47,145 bases of DNA from an uncultured Lachnospiraceae bacterium. Lineage in GTDB: Bacteria > Bacillota > Clostridia > Lachnospirales > Lachnospiraceae. Positions 6,422 to 15,346 of the stretch are shown here, one piece after another. A model generated the notes under the pieces. The model was not told the origin of the DNA. It was given only the letters and a program-made list of their open reading frames with translations, and did no database searches. Both the position numbers and the translations under genes were made by a program. Each line of letters starts with the position of its first letter. Position 1 is the first letter of the stretch. Where the stretch lies: the NCBI GenBank assembly GCA_910578555.1, contig CAJTPS010000029.1, forward strand, positions 1 through 47,145, given 5' to 3'.

Positions 6422-9400
6422 ATGTTGGGAAAATTCAGCGTCAAAAAACCTTATACAGTACTGGTTGCGGTTATTCTGGTGATCGTTCTGGGTGTGGTTT
6501 CATTTATGAAGATGTCAACGGATCTGCTGCCGAGTATCAGTCTGCCGTATGTTATCGTCATGACGCCGTATCCCGGGGCCAGTCCGGAAACCGTGGAGAT
6601 GGTGGTGACAAAGCCGGTGGAGGCTTCCATGGCTACGGTCAGCAACATCGAAGGAATCAGTTCTGTTTCCAGCGAGAACTATTCTACGGTGATCCTGGAA
6701 TTTGCACAGTCGGCGGATATGAACGCCGTCTCTTTGGAGATCAGAGAGAATCTGGATCAGATCAAGAGTTATTGGGATGATTCTGTCGGTAGCCCGATTA
6801 TTATGAAACTGAATCCTGACATGCTGCCGGTTATGATCGCAGCGGTCGGCAATACGGAGATGTCGGATGCGCAGGTCAGTGAGATGACGCAGAATCTGGT
6901 GATTCCGGAACTGGAAAGCATAGAGGGTGTTGCATCTGCCAGCGCGACGGGTCTGTTTGAGGAGAGCGTCAATGTCATAATCAGGCAGGAGAAGATCGAT
7001 GCGATCAACGAGCAGGTATTTGCCTATATCGATGAGGAGATGAAAGACGCCGAGCAGGAGCTTGCCGACGGGAAGCAGGAAGTGTATGACGGTCAGGAGG
7101 AACTGGCCAAGGCGCGGACGGAACTGGAAGAGAGTAAACAGGAACTTGTGGACAGTGAGCAGGAACTGGCCGACAGTACGAAGGAAATAGAGGATAATAA
7201 ACAGAAGCTGCAGGATGGCAAGAATGAGATTGCCGAGAACAAGTCGAAGCTGGAAGAGGGGAAAAAGGAGCTTACGAACAAGAAGAGCGAGACAACTGCC
7301 CAGCTTGCGGCGGCGGAGACGAAGATCCTGACGGCAAAGACGGAACTGGAAGCGACGAAGATGCATCTGACGCTGGAGATCGCGACGGCCAAGGCGACCA
7401 TCGAGGGTGCACAGAAGGGAATCGATCAGATCAACGAAGGAATAGAGAAATATAACGAGGCAAAGCAGGCGGTGGATGGCATTGATACGCTTGTAACGAT
7501 GCTGGACAGCGTTCCTTCACAGGATTCACAGGATTTGACAGTAGAGAACATATTGCCTATGCTGCCGGCGGGGACATTGGAAACCATTGCGCAGCTTCTG
7601 CAGATGGAGGCCGGTGATATCAGCGGCATGACGGTCGGTGCACTCAAAGCGGCGCTTGTGTCGGTGAAGGATGCCATGAATGCCGCGATAGAGGCGATGG
7701 GCGGCGAGGAAGGTATTGCGGCGCTGGAGGACCAGAAGGCGGAACTGGAGACAACGGTGCAAATGCAGACGGCAGCCGTTTCCGCAATGCAGTCACAGCT
7801 TAAGACGATTGAAGATAATATCGCGTCGCTGGATAAGGCGCTGGATCAGCTCTACGCGGGCAATCTGACCGCGGCGATCGAGTTCGCCAATGCCCAGACG
7901 ACGATCAGCGTCGGCGAGATGCAGTTAAATGCGGCGGAGACTCAGTTAGAGGCAAGTGAGAAACAGCTGGAGGCCGGTGAGGAGCAGCTGGAAGCCGGAC
8001 GTGAGCAGATCGCCTCCGCATGGGAGCAGATCAAAGACGGGGAAGAGCAGCTGAACGATTCTGCGGAGCAGCTTAAAGATGCTCTGCAGCAGATCCTGGA
8101 CGGGGAAGAGGAACTGGAAGAGGCAAGAGAAGATGCTTATGACCAGGCGGATATGAACGGCATCCTTACGGTGGATACCGTCAAATCCCTGCTTGCCGCA
8201 CAGAACTTCTCCATGCCCGCAGGCTATGTGACAGAGGAAGGCATCGACTATCTGGTCAGAGTGGGTGATAAACCGGCAGATATAGAGGAACTTAAGAAAA
8301 TGCCGCTGATCAATCCCGAGATGGACGGGGTGGACATCATTACGCTGGGAGACGTGGCGGATGTGTTCATGACAGATAATGCAGATGAGATCTATGCGAA
8401 TGTAAACGGTGCGCCCGGCATTATGATAACGATCCAGAAGCAGACGGGATATTCGACGGGTGATGTTTCCGACAGGATTCTGGATAAATTTGAAGCGTTG
8501 AAAGCAGAAAATGAGGATCTGATTCTGATCACGCTGATGGATCAGGGTATTTACATAGATCTCGTCATGGATTCCATTATCAACAATGTGCTGTTCGGTG
8601 CGATCCTTGCGGTTCTGATCCTGATCGTATTCTTAAAAGACTGGCGCCCTACGGCGGTGGTTGCGTGTTCGATTCCGGTCAGTCTGATCACGGCGATCGT
8701 GTGCATGTATTTCAGCGGCGTTACCCTGAATGTCATCTCCTTGTCAGGTCTGGCGCTGGGTGTCGGCATGCTGGTGGATAATTCCATTGTGGTCATTGAG
8801 AACATATTCCGTATGCGGAGCGAGGGATATTCAGCGAAGGAGGCCGCAGTGCAGGGAGCCGGTGAAGTGGCGGGCGCCATTTTGGCCTCTACGCTGACGA
8901 CGGTCTGTGTGTTTTTGCCGATCGTCTTTACGGAGGGTATCGTCCGGCAGTTATTTGTGGATCTGGGACTGACCATCGCCTATTCTCTGTTTGCCAGTCT
9001 GCTGATTGCGCTGACGGTCGTGCCTGCGATGTCAGCGGGGATGTTCTCCAGGGTACAGCCGAAGAAAGAAGGCAGAATATTTGGCAGTCTGATGAAAGGG
9101 TACGGCAGAGTACTGGAGCTGGCGCTGCGCTTTAAGCCGGTTGTGCTTATCATGGTGGTGGTACTGCTGGTGGTCAGCGCCGGAGCGTCATTTTCCAGAG
9201 GAACCGCGTTTATGCCGGAGATGGACAGTACACAGATTACTATGACACTGACGCTGCCGAAAGATACGCCGCTTGGTGAGACGGCTGACGTGACAGATGA
9301 GATTATGGACCGGCTGCTGCAGATGGAAGAAGTCGTGGACGTCGGCGCCATGGCGAGTTCTTCTTCCCTGAGTATGCTTTCCGGCGGGGGTAATGTATCG

Positions 9401-10666
9401 ACCAATGAGACTGTCGTATATATATCGCTGCAGGAAGATAAAGAGAAAGACAATCTGGTAATCGCACGGGAGATTCAGCAGAATATTGCAGATATTCTTA
9501 AGGAAAGTGAAGCGGAGGCGGCGATTGAGACTTCTACGATGGATATGAGCGCCCTTGGCGGCAGCGGTGTGTCCATCCAGATCAAAGGACGGGAATTAGA
9601 CACGTTACAGGAGATCGCGAAGGATATCGCGGCGATCGTGGAAGGCGTGGAGGGTACCACGGAGGTGTCGGACGGTCTGGAGGAGGCGACGGGAGAACTG
9701 CGCATTCTGATCGACCGGGATCAGGCGATCGAACACGGTCTGACCGTTGCACAGGTTTTCCAGCAGATACAGGCGAAACTGGCAGATGCCGCCAGCGCGA
9801 CCACACTGGAAACCGAGATAGAAGAGTACAGCGTATACGTCAGACATGCCAGAGATATCGAACTGACGAGAGCGCTGGTAAAAGATCTGGAACTGGACCG
9901 GACGAAGCAGGACGGAACGAAAGAGAAGATCAGACTTTCGGATATCGCTGTTTTTGAGAGCACGGAGGCGCCCAAGGCTGTTAACCGTGTCGATCAGACA
10001 AGATATATCTCTGTGTCGGCGGCCGTGGCGGAGGGCTATAATATCGGATTCGTATCGGCAGACGTGGAAGAGGCTCTGCGAGGCTATGACATGCCAAGCG
10101 GCTACAGCTATACGATGAGTGGTGAGAATGAGACGATCAATGATGCGATGGAACAGGTGTTCCTTATGCTTGTGCTTGCGCTGATCTTTATGTATCTGAT
10201 TATGGTGGCGCAGTTCCAGTCATTGTTATCGCCGTTTATCATCATGTTCACTATTCCGCTTGCGTTTACGGGGGGATTCCTGGGGCTGTATATCAGCGGC
10301 AGTGAAGTGAGCGTGATTGCACTGATCGGTTTCGTCATGCTGTCCGGTATCATCGTAAATAACGGTATCGTGCTGGTGGACTATATCAATCAGCTTCGCG
10401 AAAGCGGCATGGAGAAAAGGGAGGCTATTATCACAGCGGGCAGGACGAGAATAAGACCGGTGCTGATGACGGCGCTGACTACGATCCTGGCGCTGAGCAC
10501 CATGGCATTTAGCGATGATATGGGCGCGGATATGTCGAAGCCCATGTCCGTCGTCACGATCGGCGGACTGGTTTACGGTACGCTGCTGACACTGATTGTA
10601 ATCCCTTGTATCTATGATATCTTTATGCGCAGGAAGGATAAAGCCCGTGACGCGGAGGAGGAATAA
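6422..10666 (+). CDS. RND-family efflux permease with large coiled-coil insertion
   Basis: About 1414 residues from the ATG at 6422, which has AGAGGAG nine bases upstream; an in-frame ATG at 6389 lacks a ribosome site. The ends and core match the AcrB/HAE1-type RND permeases: N-terminal 'VKKPYTVLVAVILVIVLG', the porter segment 'PYPGASPETVEMVVTKPVE', and the middle 'GVTLNVISLSGLALGVGMLVDNSIVVIENI' with the Asp pair of the proton relay in TM4 (GMLVDNSI). The second half repeats the plan. Between 'VIIRQEKIDAI' and 'VKSLLAAQNFSMPAGYV' there is an insertion of about 375 residues, made largely of Glu/Gln/Leu heptads (EQELADGKQEV...), predicted as long coiled coils; it falls where AcrB has its TolC-docking domain. 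No membrane-fusion or outer-channel gene is adjacent. Confidence 0.9.
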   Translation: MLGKFSVKKPYTVLVAVILVIVLGVVSFMKMSTDLLPSISLPYVIVMTPYPGASPETVEMVVTKPVEASMATVSNIEGISSVSSENYSTVILEFAQSADMNAVSLEIRENLDQIKSYWDDSVGSPIIMKLNPDMLPVMIAAVGNTEMSDAQVSEMTQNLVIPELESIEGVASASATGLFEESVNVIIRQEKIDAINEQVFAYIDEEMKDAEQELADGKQEVYDGQEELAKARTELEESKQELVDSEQELADSTKEIEDNKQKLQDGKNEIAENKSKLEEGKKELTNKKSETTAQLAAAETKILTAKTELEATKMHLTLEIATAKATIEGAQKGIDQINEGIEKYNEAKQAVDGIDTLVTMLDSVPSQDSQDLTVENILPMLPAGTLETIAQLLQMEAGDISGMTVGALKAALVSVKDAMNAAIEAMGGEEGIAALEDQKAELETTVQMQTAAVSAMQSQLKTIEDNIASLDKALDQLYAGNLTAAIEFANAQTTISVGEMQLNAAETQLEASEKQLEAGEEQLEAGREQIASAWEQIKDGEEQLNDSAEQLKDALQQILDGEEELEEAREDAYDQADMNGILTVDTVKSLLAAQNFSMPAGYVTEEGIDYLVRVGDKPADIEELKKMPLINPEMDGVDIITLGDVADVFMTDNADEIYANVNGAPGIMITIQKQTGYSTGDVSDRILDKFEALKAENEDLILITLMDQGIYIDLVMDSIINNVLFGAILAVLILIVFLKDWRPTAVVACSIPVSLITAIVCMYFSGVTLNVISLSGLALGVGMLVDNSIVVIENIFRMRSEGYSAKEAAVQGAGEVAGAILASTLTTVCVFLPIVFTEGIVRQLFVDLGLTIAYSLFASLLIALTVVPAMSAGMFSRVQPKKEGRIFGSLMKGYGRVLELALRFKPVVLIMVVVLLVVSAGASFSRGTAFMPEMDSTQITMTLTLPKDTPLGETADVTDEIMDRLLQMEEVVDVGAMASSSSLSMLSGGGNVSTNETVVYISLQEDKEKDNLVIAREIQQNIADILKESEAEAAIETSTMDMSALGGSGVSIQIKGRELDTLQEIAKDIAAIVEGVEGTTEVSDGLEEATGELRILIDRDQAIEHGLTVAQVFQQIQAKLADAASATTLETEIEEYSVYVRHARDIELTRALVKDLELDRTKQDGTKEKIRLSDIAVFESTEAPKAVNRVDQTRYISVSAAVAEGYNIGFVSADVEEALRGYDMPSGYSYTMSGENETINDAMEQVFLMLVLALIFMYLIMVAQFQSLLSPFIIMFTIPLAFTGGFLGLYISGSEVSVIALIGFVMLSGIIVNNGIVLVDYINQLRESGMEKREAIITAGRTRIRPVLMTALTTILALSTMAFSDDMGADMSKPMSVVTIGGLVYGTLLTLIVIPCIYDIFMRRKDKARDAEEE

Positions 10667-11332
10667 ATGCCGTTGACGGCAGAGAAGAATAGAAGGATGA
10701 TAACAATGAATCACGAATATCAACCGAAAGAAAAGGCTATTTATCAGGCGGTGCTGGCGCTTTTTGAAGAGGGGGCCGACATCAATAATATTACCGTGGC
10801 GGAGATTACCGGAAGGGCAGGCATCGGCAAGGGCACCGCTTATGAATATTTTTCGGGTAAAGAAGAAATGATTGCGAAGGCATTTTTCTATAACGGGGAG
10901 ATGTTCTGCAGGCAGTTGTACGATGGCGTGTGCGGGGAACGAACCCTTAGCGATAAAGTCAATTATGTACTGCTTGCGATGGAGCGGCAGATGACGAAGA
11001 CGAACTGTGTATTTCGCCTGATGCATATGATGGCGGATAATTCTCCTGTCAGCGGCTGGATCAGAAGGCTGCTGCAGGAGAAGAAAGAACTGGGAGTCGT
11101 GCCGGCGGAAGACGTGATCAGAAAAGTGCTGGAAGATGAATTAGGCGGCAGGGCAGTACCGTCCGAGGATAAAATGAAATATTTAATGCTCAGTATTTAC
11201 TCTAAGATTTTCTGTTACGGTATGCTTCTAAATGATGATAAATATCAACAGGAAGAGCAGCGGGCGACGGTGCGTGGTCTGGTCAATCGGGGTATATGCA
11301 GGGAAGTGGAGGAGATCTTTGCATCATTCTGA
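10667..11332 (+). CDS. TetR-family transcriptional regulator
   Basis: A 221-residue protein with an N-terminal TetR helix-turn-helix ('VAEITGRAGIGKGTAYEYFSGKEEMIAKAF', about residues 40-70) and an all-helical ligand domain. The ATG at 10667 comes directly after the pump's stop codon and has GGAGGAGG five bases upstream; in-frame ATGs at 10697 and 10706 (after AGAAGGA) are possible alternatives that would remove 10-13 residues. Co-transcription with the RND pump and the inverted repeat in the pump promoter point to local repression relieved by a pump substrate, as in AcrR-like systems. Confidence 0.9.
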   Translation: MPLTAEKNRRMITMNHEYQPKEKAIYQAVLALFEEGADINNITVAEITGRAGIGKGTAYEYFSGKEEMIAKAFFYNGEMFCRQLYDGVCGERTLSDKVNYVLLAMERQMTKTNCVFRLMHMMADNSPVSGWIRRLLQEKKELGVVPAEDVIRKVLEDELGGRAVPSEDKMKYLMLSIYSKIFCYGMLLNDDKYQQEEQRATVRGLVNRGICREVEEIFASF

Positions 11333-11394
11333 AGATATGCCTTCTCCGTGAAGATATGCCTCCTTCGTGAAGATATGGGTCAGGATATCTTCGC
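11331..11394 (+). repeat. 19-bp tandem repeat ending in a hairpin
   Basis: GAAGATATG occurs at 11331, 11350 and 11369, exactly 19 bases apart, with near-identical spacers (CCTTCTCCGT, CCTCCTTCGT). The last copy pairs with ATATCTTC at 11385-11392 to form a stem. The first copy overlaps the tetR stop codon, so the array may end that transcript, although no long T-run follows at once. Confidence 0.7.
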
Positions 11395-11591
11395 GGGGGA
11401 GGTTTTCTATTTTACAGGAAAGTGTATTCTGTGTATCTTTGTCCTTCTTTCAGGAAATGAAATCGGAAACTCAGGGAAACTAGGTTGTATATTTTCCACA
11501 AAATTTTTGATAATTAGAAATATTAGCCAAAAAAATATATTCTTTGCACAAATACAGGAAACATAAATTGTAAAATTAGTGCAAAAAATCG
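11395..11591 (+). other. AT-rich intergenic segment without a convincing gene
   Basis: A 72-codon open frame can be drawn over 11348-11566, but it starts inside the tandem repeat, has no ribosome site and has a composition unlike a protein. I see no RNA gene. The stretch becomes AT-rich toward the starch-locus promoter. Confidence 0.5.
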
Positions 11592-11644
11592 GGAAAACGG
11601 TTACTTAAATTAAGTTTGCCGTAAGGAAACCTCGATGATACACT
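11592..11644 (+). promoter_or_regulatory. candidate cre/LacI-type operator and promoter for the starch locus
   Basis: GGAAAACGGTTACT (11592-11605) matches 12 of 14 positions of the cre consensus TGWAARCGYTWNCW bound by CcpA and related LacI-family proteins. A possible promoter follows: TTGCCG (11616-11621) and TACACT (11639-11644), 17 bases apart. The LacI-family gene at the end of this locus is a natural candidate to act here. It is based on consensus matching only. Confidence 0.45.
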
Positions 11645-11698
11645 TTCCTTGTAAGCACAAAAGCATGAAATACAAACAAGCGATAAGGAGGTTTTATT

Positions 11699-12919
11699 AT
11701 GGTAAAAGCAGTGAAAAGGCTTACATGGCTGATCTGCACGTTTGCAATGGCGCTGGTTCTGATTAAGCCCATGAGCGTAAATGCGGAGGAAGAGCGGTCG
11801 GCGGTTTATGTACAGGTTCCCGGGGATTGGGAGGCTCCCTGTGTCTGGGCATGGGATGAGGACGGCAATAATGCATTCGAAGCGTGGCCGGGGGGAGAGA
11901 CAGAGGCGGATGCAGATAATGAAGGATGGTATTATATATGGATACCCTCATGGGCAGATCATGTGATCGTCAACGCTAACGAAGGCAGCGTGCAGACAGG
12001 AGAACTGGTTCTGGAAGGTGGCAATGCGTGGATCACCGTGGAAGATGCGGAAAATGCCGCGGTATCCTACGAGGCTCTGACGAAGGGGGATATTCCGGAA
12101 TATGTGGAGAAGTTTGAGATTCATGTAGATGTTCCGGACAGCTGGGAAGCTCCTTGTCTGTGGGCATGGTCGGCGCCGGATGGTACGAACGCTTTTGCGG
12201 CATGGCCGGGAGAGGCATTCAAACAGGGAGAAGACGGCTGGTATACGGGCAAAGCGCCTGTCTGGGTTAATTCTGTTATTGTGAACGCCAACGAGGGTTC
12301 GGTTCAGACGGAGGATATTGCAATAGATCCGGCCGAGTTATGGATCACGGTGGAAGAGGACGGCAGCTTCGAGTTCAGCTATGACGATCCGAATGCGGTA
12401 AGCGCGCCTGACATTCATGTGAACGTGCAGGCTCCGGCTGACTGGGAAACACCCTGTCTGTGGGCGTGGTCGGCACCGGACGGCACGAATGCGTTCGCGG
12501 CATGGCCGGGAGAACCGTTTGCGGCAGGGGAAGAAGGATGGCTGACACTGTCGGTGCCGGGCTGGATCAACTCCGTGATCGTAAGCGGCAATGAGGGCAG
12601 CGTGCAGACGACGGATATTTCTGTGGAGACAGGCAAAGATATCTGGCTGGTCGTGACGGGACCGGAAGCGTATGAGGTATTCTACGAAAAACCTGCGGAT
12701 ACAGCGGCGGTGAGCAATAAAGAGGCAGCAAGCGATACGGAAGCTGCGGATGCAGGAGAGAGCGCAGAGCAGACGGAAGCCGTAGATGTGGATGCGGCGG
12801 CAGACGCACAGACAGCGGAGGCGGGAATCAGCACAGGCACTATTGTTCTGATCGTGGTGGTATGTGTTGCGGTGATCGCACTGGCAGCGTATTTTATCCT
12901 AAAGAAAAAGAAAGCATAA
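11699..12919 (+). CDS. surface-anchored starch-binding protein with three CBM26-like modules
   Basis: A 406-residue protein with a signal peptide (about 1-29, cleaved after VNA), three tandem modules of about 100 residues, an acidic Ala/Glu-rich spacer (about 331-375), and a C-terminal membrane span (380-400) ending in KKKKA. Each module has the aromatic pattern W(E)xPCxWAW, an 'AF-AWPG' turn (WPG at residues 63-65, 169-171, 269-271), W(I/V)NSVIVNANEGSVQT and a final strand, matching starch-binding CBM26 modules. Modules 2 and 3 are nearly identical, suggesting recent duplication. It has AAGGAGG before its start and heads a maltodextrin uptake operon, so it probably holds starch or maltodextrin at the cell surface. 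No catalytic domain is present. Confidence 0.85.
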   Translation: MVKAVKRLTWLICTFAMALVLIKPMSVNAEEERSAVYVQVPGDWEAPCVWAWDEDGNNAFEAWPGGETEADADNEGWYYIWIPSWADHVIVNANEGSVQTGELVLEGGNAWITVEDAENAAVSYEALTKGDIPEYVEKFEIHVDVPDSWEAPCLWAWSAPDGTNAFAAWPGEAFKQGEDGWYTGKAPVWVNSVIVNANEGSVQTEDIAIDPAELWITVEEDGSFEFSYDDPNAVSAPDIHVNVQAPADWETPCLWAWSAPDGTNAFAAWPGEPFAAGEEGWLTLSVPGWINSVIVSGNEGSVQTTDISVETGKDIWLVVTGPEAYEVFYEKPADTAAVSNKEAASDTEAADAGESAEQTEAVDVDAAADAQTAEAGISTGTIVLIVVVCVAVIALAAYFILKKKKA

Positions 12920-12961
12920 ACGATCGGTCCTGTCCGCATAATCATACAGACAAAACAGAGC

Positions 12962-12985
12962 GCAGTAAACTGCTCTGACATGGTT
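12962..12985 (+). repeat. short hairpin repeat related to 5401-5429
   Basis: GCAGT-AA-ACTGC followed by TCTGACATGGTTAG. The counterpart at 5401 reads GCAAT-AA-ATTGC followed by TCTGACATGGAGGTTAG. The single difference in the stem is compensated on the other side, which supports a conserved hairpin. It lies between the starch-binding protein and solute-binding protein genes. Confidence 0.6.
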
Positions 12986-13049
12986 AGGCTGAAAGAAAAT
13001 GTTTCATTACCGACTTGTGCCGGAGCGAAGTGAAAGGAAAGTAAGTTAG

Positions 13050-14270
13050 ATGAAAAAAATTATAACACTTTTATTATGGATCACAGTGCTGTCGGGACTG
13101 TTATGCGGCTGCGGCGCACAGGGGCCGTCCCTGACGGAAGAAGAAAAGAACACGATCGTGATCTGGCATGATAAAGAAGAGGCGGTGTCCGGAGCATTGC
13201 TCGAAGAATTAAAGGCATTGGTTCCCGATGTTACCGTGCAGATGGAATACAAGAGTAATCTGACGGAAGCGCTTAAAATGGTGGGAAACGATCCGAAGGC
13301 GGCGCCGGACATGTATTTCTTCGCCCATGATAAGATCGGCGTCTACGCAGAAATGGGAATACTGGCGCCGATCACCGGTCTCATAGACAGACAGACACTG
13401 GATGCCGCATACGTGCCGATGACGCTTGACGCGGCAGTCTATAAGGGAGAGGTTTATCAATTACCGGTTTATTTTGAAACGCTGCTTTTTATGTATAATC
13501 GTCGGTATATGGCAGATGAGGATGTTCCGGATACGACAGAGAAGCTGTACGCCTACATGGAAGAGAAGACCCGCGGCGGGCATTACGGATTCGTGGAGCA
13601 GCACAGTACGGCATATTACAGTGCCGGCTGGATTCACGGATTCGGGGGCTGTATCCTGGATGAGAACGGGCAGGCGGGACTTAGTCTGCCGGAGACCATT
13701 GCGGCACTAGAATATCACAGGAAATTTGTGGAACTGATGCCGGGTGAGAGTGAATATGCCACGGTGAACACCCTCTTCCAGGAGGGCAAAGCGCACGCGA
13801 CCATCGGCGGACCATGGCTGGTGTCAGCGGCACGGGCTTCGGGAATGGATCTGGGGATCGCTGCCATGCCGGTCATAGATGAAACACAGATTCCGATCTC
13901 TCCGTATATGGGCGTGCAGGGTGTACAAGTGTTAAAGTATGCGGCCGAGAACAAGACAGAGGCGGTTCGGAAAGTACTGCAGGCGCTGATGCAGCCATCG
14001 GTGGGTGTCGCGCTTGCCAAGGTCAGCGGCTGTGCGCCGGCAGTGGAAGCATGTTATGAAGAGGAGGAAGTGATCTCAGATGATGTGGTCATGGCAATGC
14101 GGGCGACGGCTGAGAATACGATTCCGATGCCAAACCGTCCGGAGATGGATATCATGTGGACCGTGGCAGCAGATCTGCTCGTAAATATCAACATGAGCGG
14201 GCTGGATGTGACGGAAAGCTGTAACGCGGCGCAGCAGAATGCGGAAGAATTGATTAAGAAGATGCAGTAA
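13050..14270 (+). CDS. maltodextrin-type ABC transporter solute-binding lipoprotein
   Basis: A 406-residue protein with a lipoprotein signal peptide (lipobox LLCGC, Cys about residue 21) and a family-1 solute-binding fold: 'IVIWHDKEEAVSGALLEELKALVP' at the start, 'APDMYFFAHDKIGVYAEMGILAPI', the hinge 'AAVYKGEVYQLPVYFETLLFMYNRRYM', and 'LFQEGKAHATIGGPWLVSAARASG'. These are features of MalE-like binding proteins for maltose or maltodextrins. It is followed by two matching permeases and a GH13 enzyme, which supports an alpha-glucan substrate. Ribosome site AAGGAAAG precedes the ATG. The 3' side of the gene carries the second cloverleaf-like repeat. Confidence 0.9.
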   Translation: MKKIITLLLWITVLSGLLCGCGAQGPSLTEEEKNTIVIWHDKEEAVSGALLEELKALVPDVTVQMEYKSNLTEALKMVGNDPKAAPDMYFFAHDKIGVYAEMGILAPITGLIDRQTLDAAYVPMTLDAAVYKGEVYQLPVYFETLLFMYNRRYMADEDVPDTTEKLYAYMEEKTRGGHYGFVEQHSTAYYSAGWIHGFGGCILDENGQAGLSLPETIAALEYHRKFVELMPGESEYATVNTLFQEGKAHATIGGPWLVSAARASGMDLGIAAMPVIDETQIPISPYMGVQGVQVLKYAAENKTEAVRKVLQALMQPSVGVALAKVSGCAPAVEACYEEEEVISDDVVMAMRATAENTIPMPNRPEMDIMWTVAADLLVNINMSGLDVTESCNAAQQNAEELIKKMQ

Positions 14271-14271
14271 T

Positions 14272-14445
14272 AGTGTGAGAAGTACTTCTAAAGACGTCTC
14301 GCCATTGGACGAGACGCCAAGAAGTACTAGAAGTTGCATTGCAACTTCATCTCACACAGGAGAATGCCTAAAATACGGCATTCTTCAAGACAAGCTTGCT
14401 TGTCTTTGGATTTTGAGATTCCGCGAAGCGGAATGATGGAGGTTA
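14272..14445 (+). repeat. structured intercistronic repeat, copy 2 (cloverleaf-like, with GCGAAGC hairpin)
   Basis: Outer stem GTGTGAGA (14273-14280) with TCTCACAC (14350-14357). Arm 1 is AGTACTTCT (14281-14289) with AGAAGTACT (14320-14328), holding the hairpin GTCTCG/CGAGAC. Arm 2 is GAAGTTGC-ATT-GCAACTTC (14330-14348). Compared with copy 1 the third base of arm 1 is T instead of A and its partner A instead of T, so pairing is kept. The tail AGGAGAATGCC, the hairpin ATTCCGC-GAA-GCGGAAT (14418-14434) and ATGGAGGTTA (14436-14445) are shared. A further local hairpin, AAGACAAGC/GCTTGTCTT, has been inserted in the tail. Confidence 0.85.
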
Positions 14446-14455
14446 AAAAACAGAT

Positions 14456-15346
14456 ATGAAGAAAAAGAACAATACACTATTTTCCTATCTGTGGTCGGCA
14501 CCGTCCCTGCTCCTGATCAGTCTGATCGTCATATTCCCGATCGTCTATACGGGATATATATCTTTGACCAATATGAATGTATATCATTGGTTTACGTATG
14601 ATCTGATCGGATTGGATAACTATAAGGAAGCGCTTCTGGTATTCGACAGCGGGTTTCTGTCGGCACTCATACTGACCGTTGTCTGGACGGCGGTCAATAT
14701 GATTTTGCAGCTGGTAATTGCGTATGTGCTGGCAAGTTTACTGAATACCAACGGGCTGAAACTGCGAAACGGGTACAGGACCCTGCTTATTTTTCCCTGG
14801 GCTATGCCGGGATATGTGTCCATACTGTTGTGGAAAACGGGAATGTTTAACTCCCAGTTCGGGCTGCTGAATCAGTGGATGGAGAGATTGGGATTATCAC
14901 CGGTCAGATGGCTTGCGGACGACGTGCCGGCGTTTATCTGCTGCACGGTGGTCAACCTGTGGCTGGCACTGCCCTTTATGATTACGATCATAGACGGTGC
15001 GCTGCAGAGTATGGACCGGAGCTATTATGAGAGCGCGCTGTTAGACGGTGCGGGTTTCTGGCAGAGGACATGGTATATTACCATTCCGGCAATCAGACCC
15101 ATAATCGCACCGTCTGTCGTGATTACGATTTTTACGACTTTTAAACAGTTTGACGTGATCTATCTGATGACACAGCAGGCAGGCGCTAAAACCGGAGCCC
15201 ACATTCACACGATCCTGACCTATGCATACGAGAATGCTTTTATTACGAATAATTACGGATACAGTTCGGCTGTGTCGATGATTATCTTCGTGCTTCTAAT
15301 CGTGTTCTCCTGTGCGATCAATATGAAACCGAAGGAGGAGTCCTGA
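14456..15346 (+). CDS. sugar ABC transporter permease (MalF-type)
   Basis: A 296-residue membrane protein with about six predicted spans and the permease EAA loop 'YYESALLDGAGFWQRTWYITIPAIRPII' near residue 190, which contacts the ATPase. N-terminal 'LWSAPSLLLISLIVIFPIVYTGYISLTN' is typical of the first permease of carbohydrate (CUT1) transporters. It overlaps the next permease by one base (TGATG), so the two are translationally coupled. The two permeases and the binding protein make a maltodextrin importer that lacks its own ATPase in this window. Confidence 0.92.
   Translation: MKKKNNTLFSYLWSAPSLLLISLIVIFPIVYTGYISLTNMNVYHWFTYDLIGLDNYKEALLVFDSGFLSALILTVVWTAVNMILQLVIAYVLASLLNTNGLKLRNGYRTLLIFPWAMPGYVSILLWKTGMFNSQFGLLNQWMERLGLSPVRWLADDVPAFICCTVVNLWLALPFMITIIDGALQSMDRSYYESALLDGAGFWQRTWYITIPAIRPIIAPSVVITIFTTFKQFDVIYLMTQQAGAKTGAHIHTILTYAYENAFITNNYGYSSAVSMIIFVLLIVFSCAINMKPKEES

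Noticed and set aside
6265..6780. 171-codon plus-strand frame across the RND start
   Set aside because: It is out of frame with the RND gene, covers the operator and promoter, and is Gly/Arg/Gln-rich without features.
11331..11394. Possible CRISPR array
   Set aside because: The 19-bp period leaves only about 10 bases between repeats, there are three copies and no cas genes are present.
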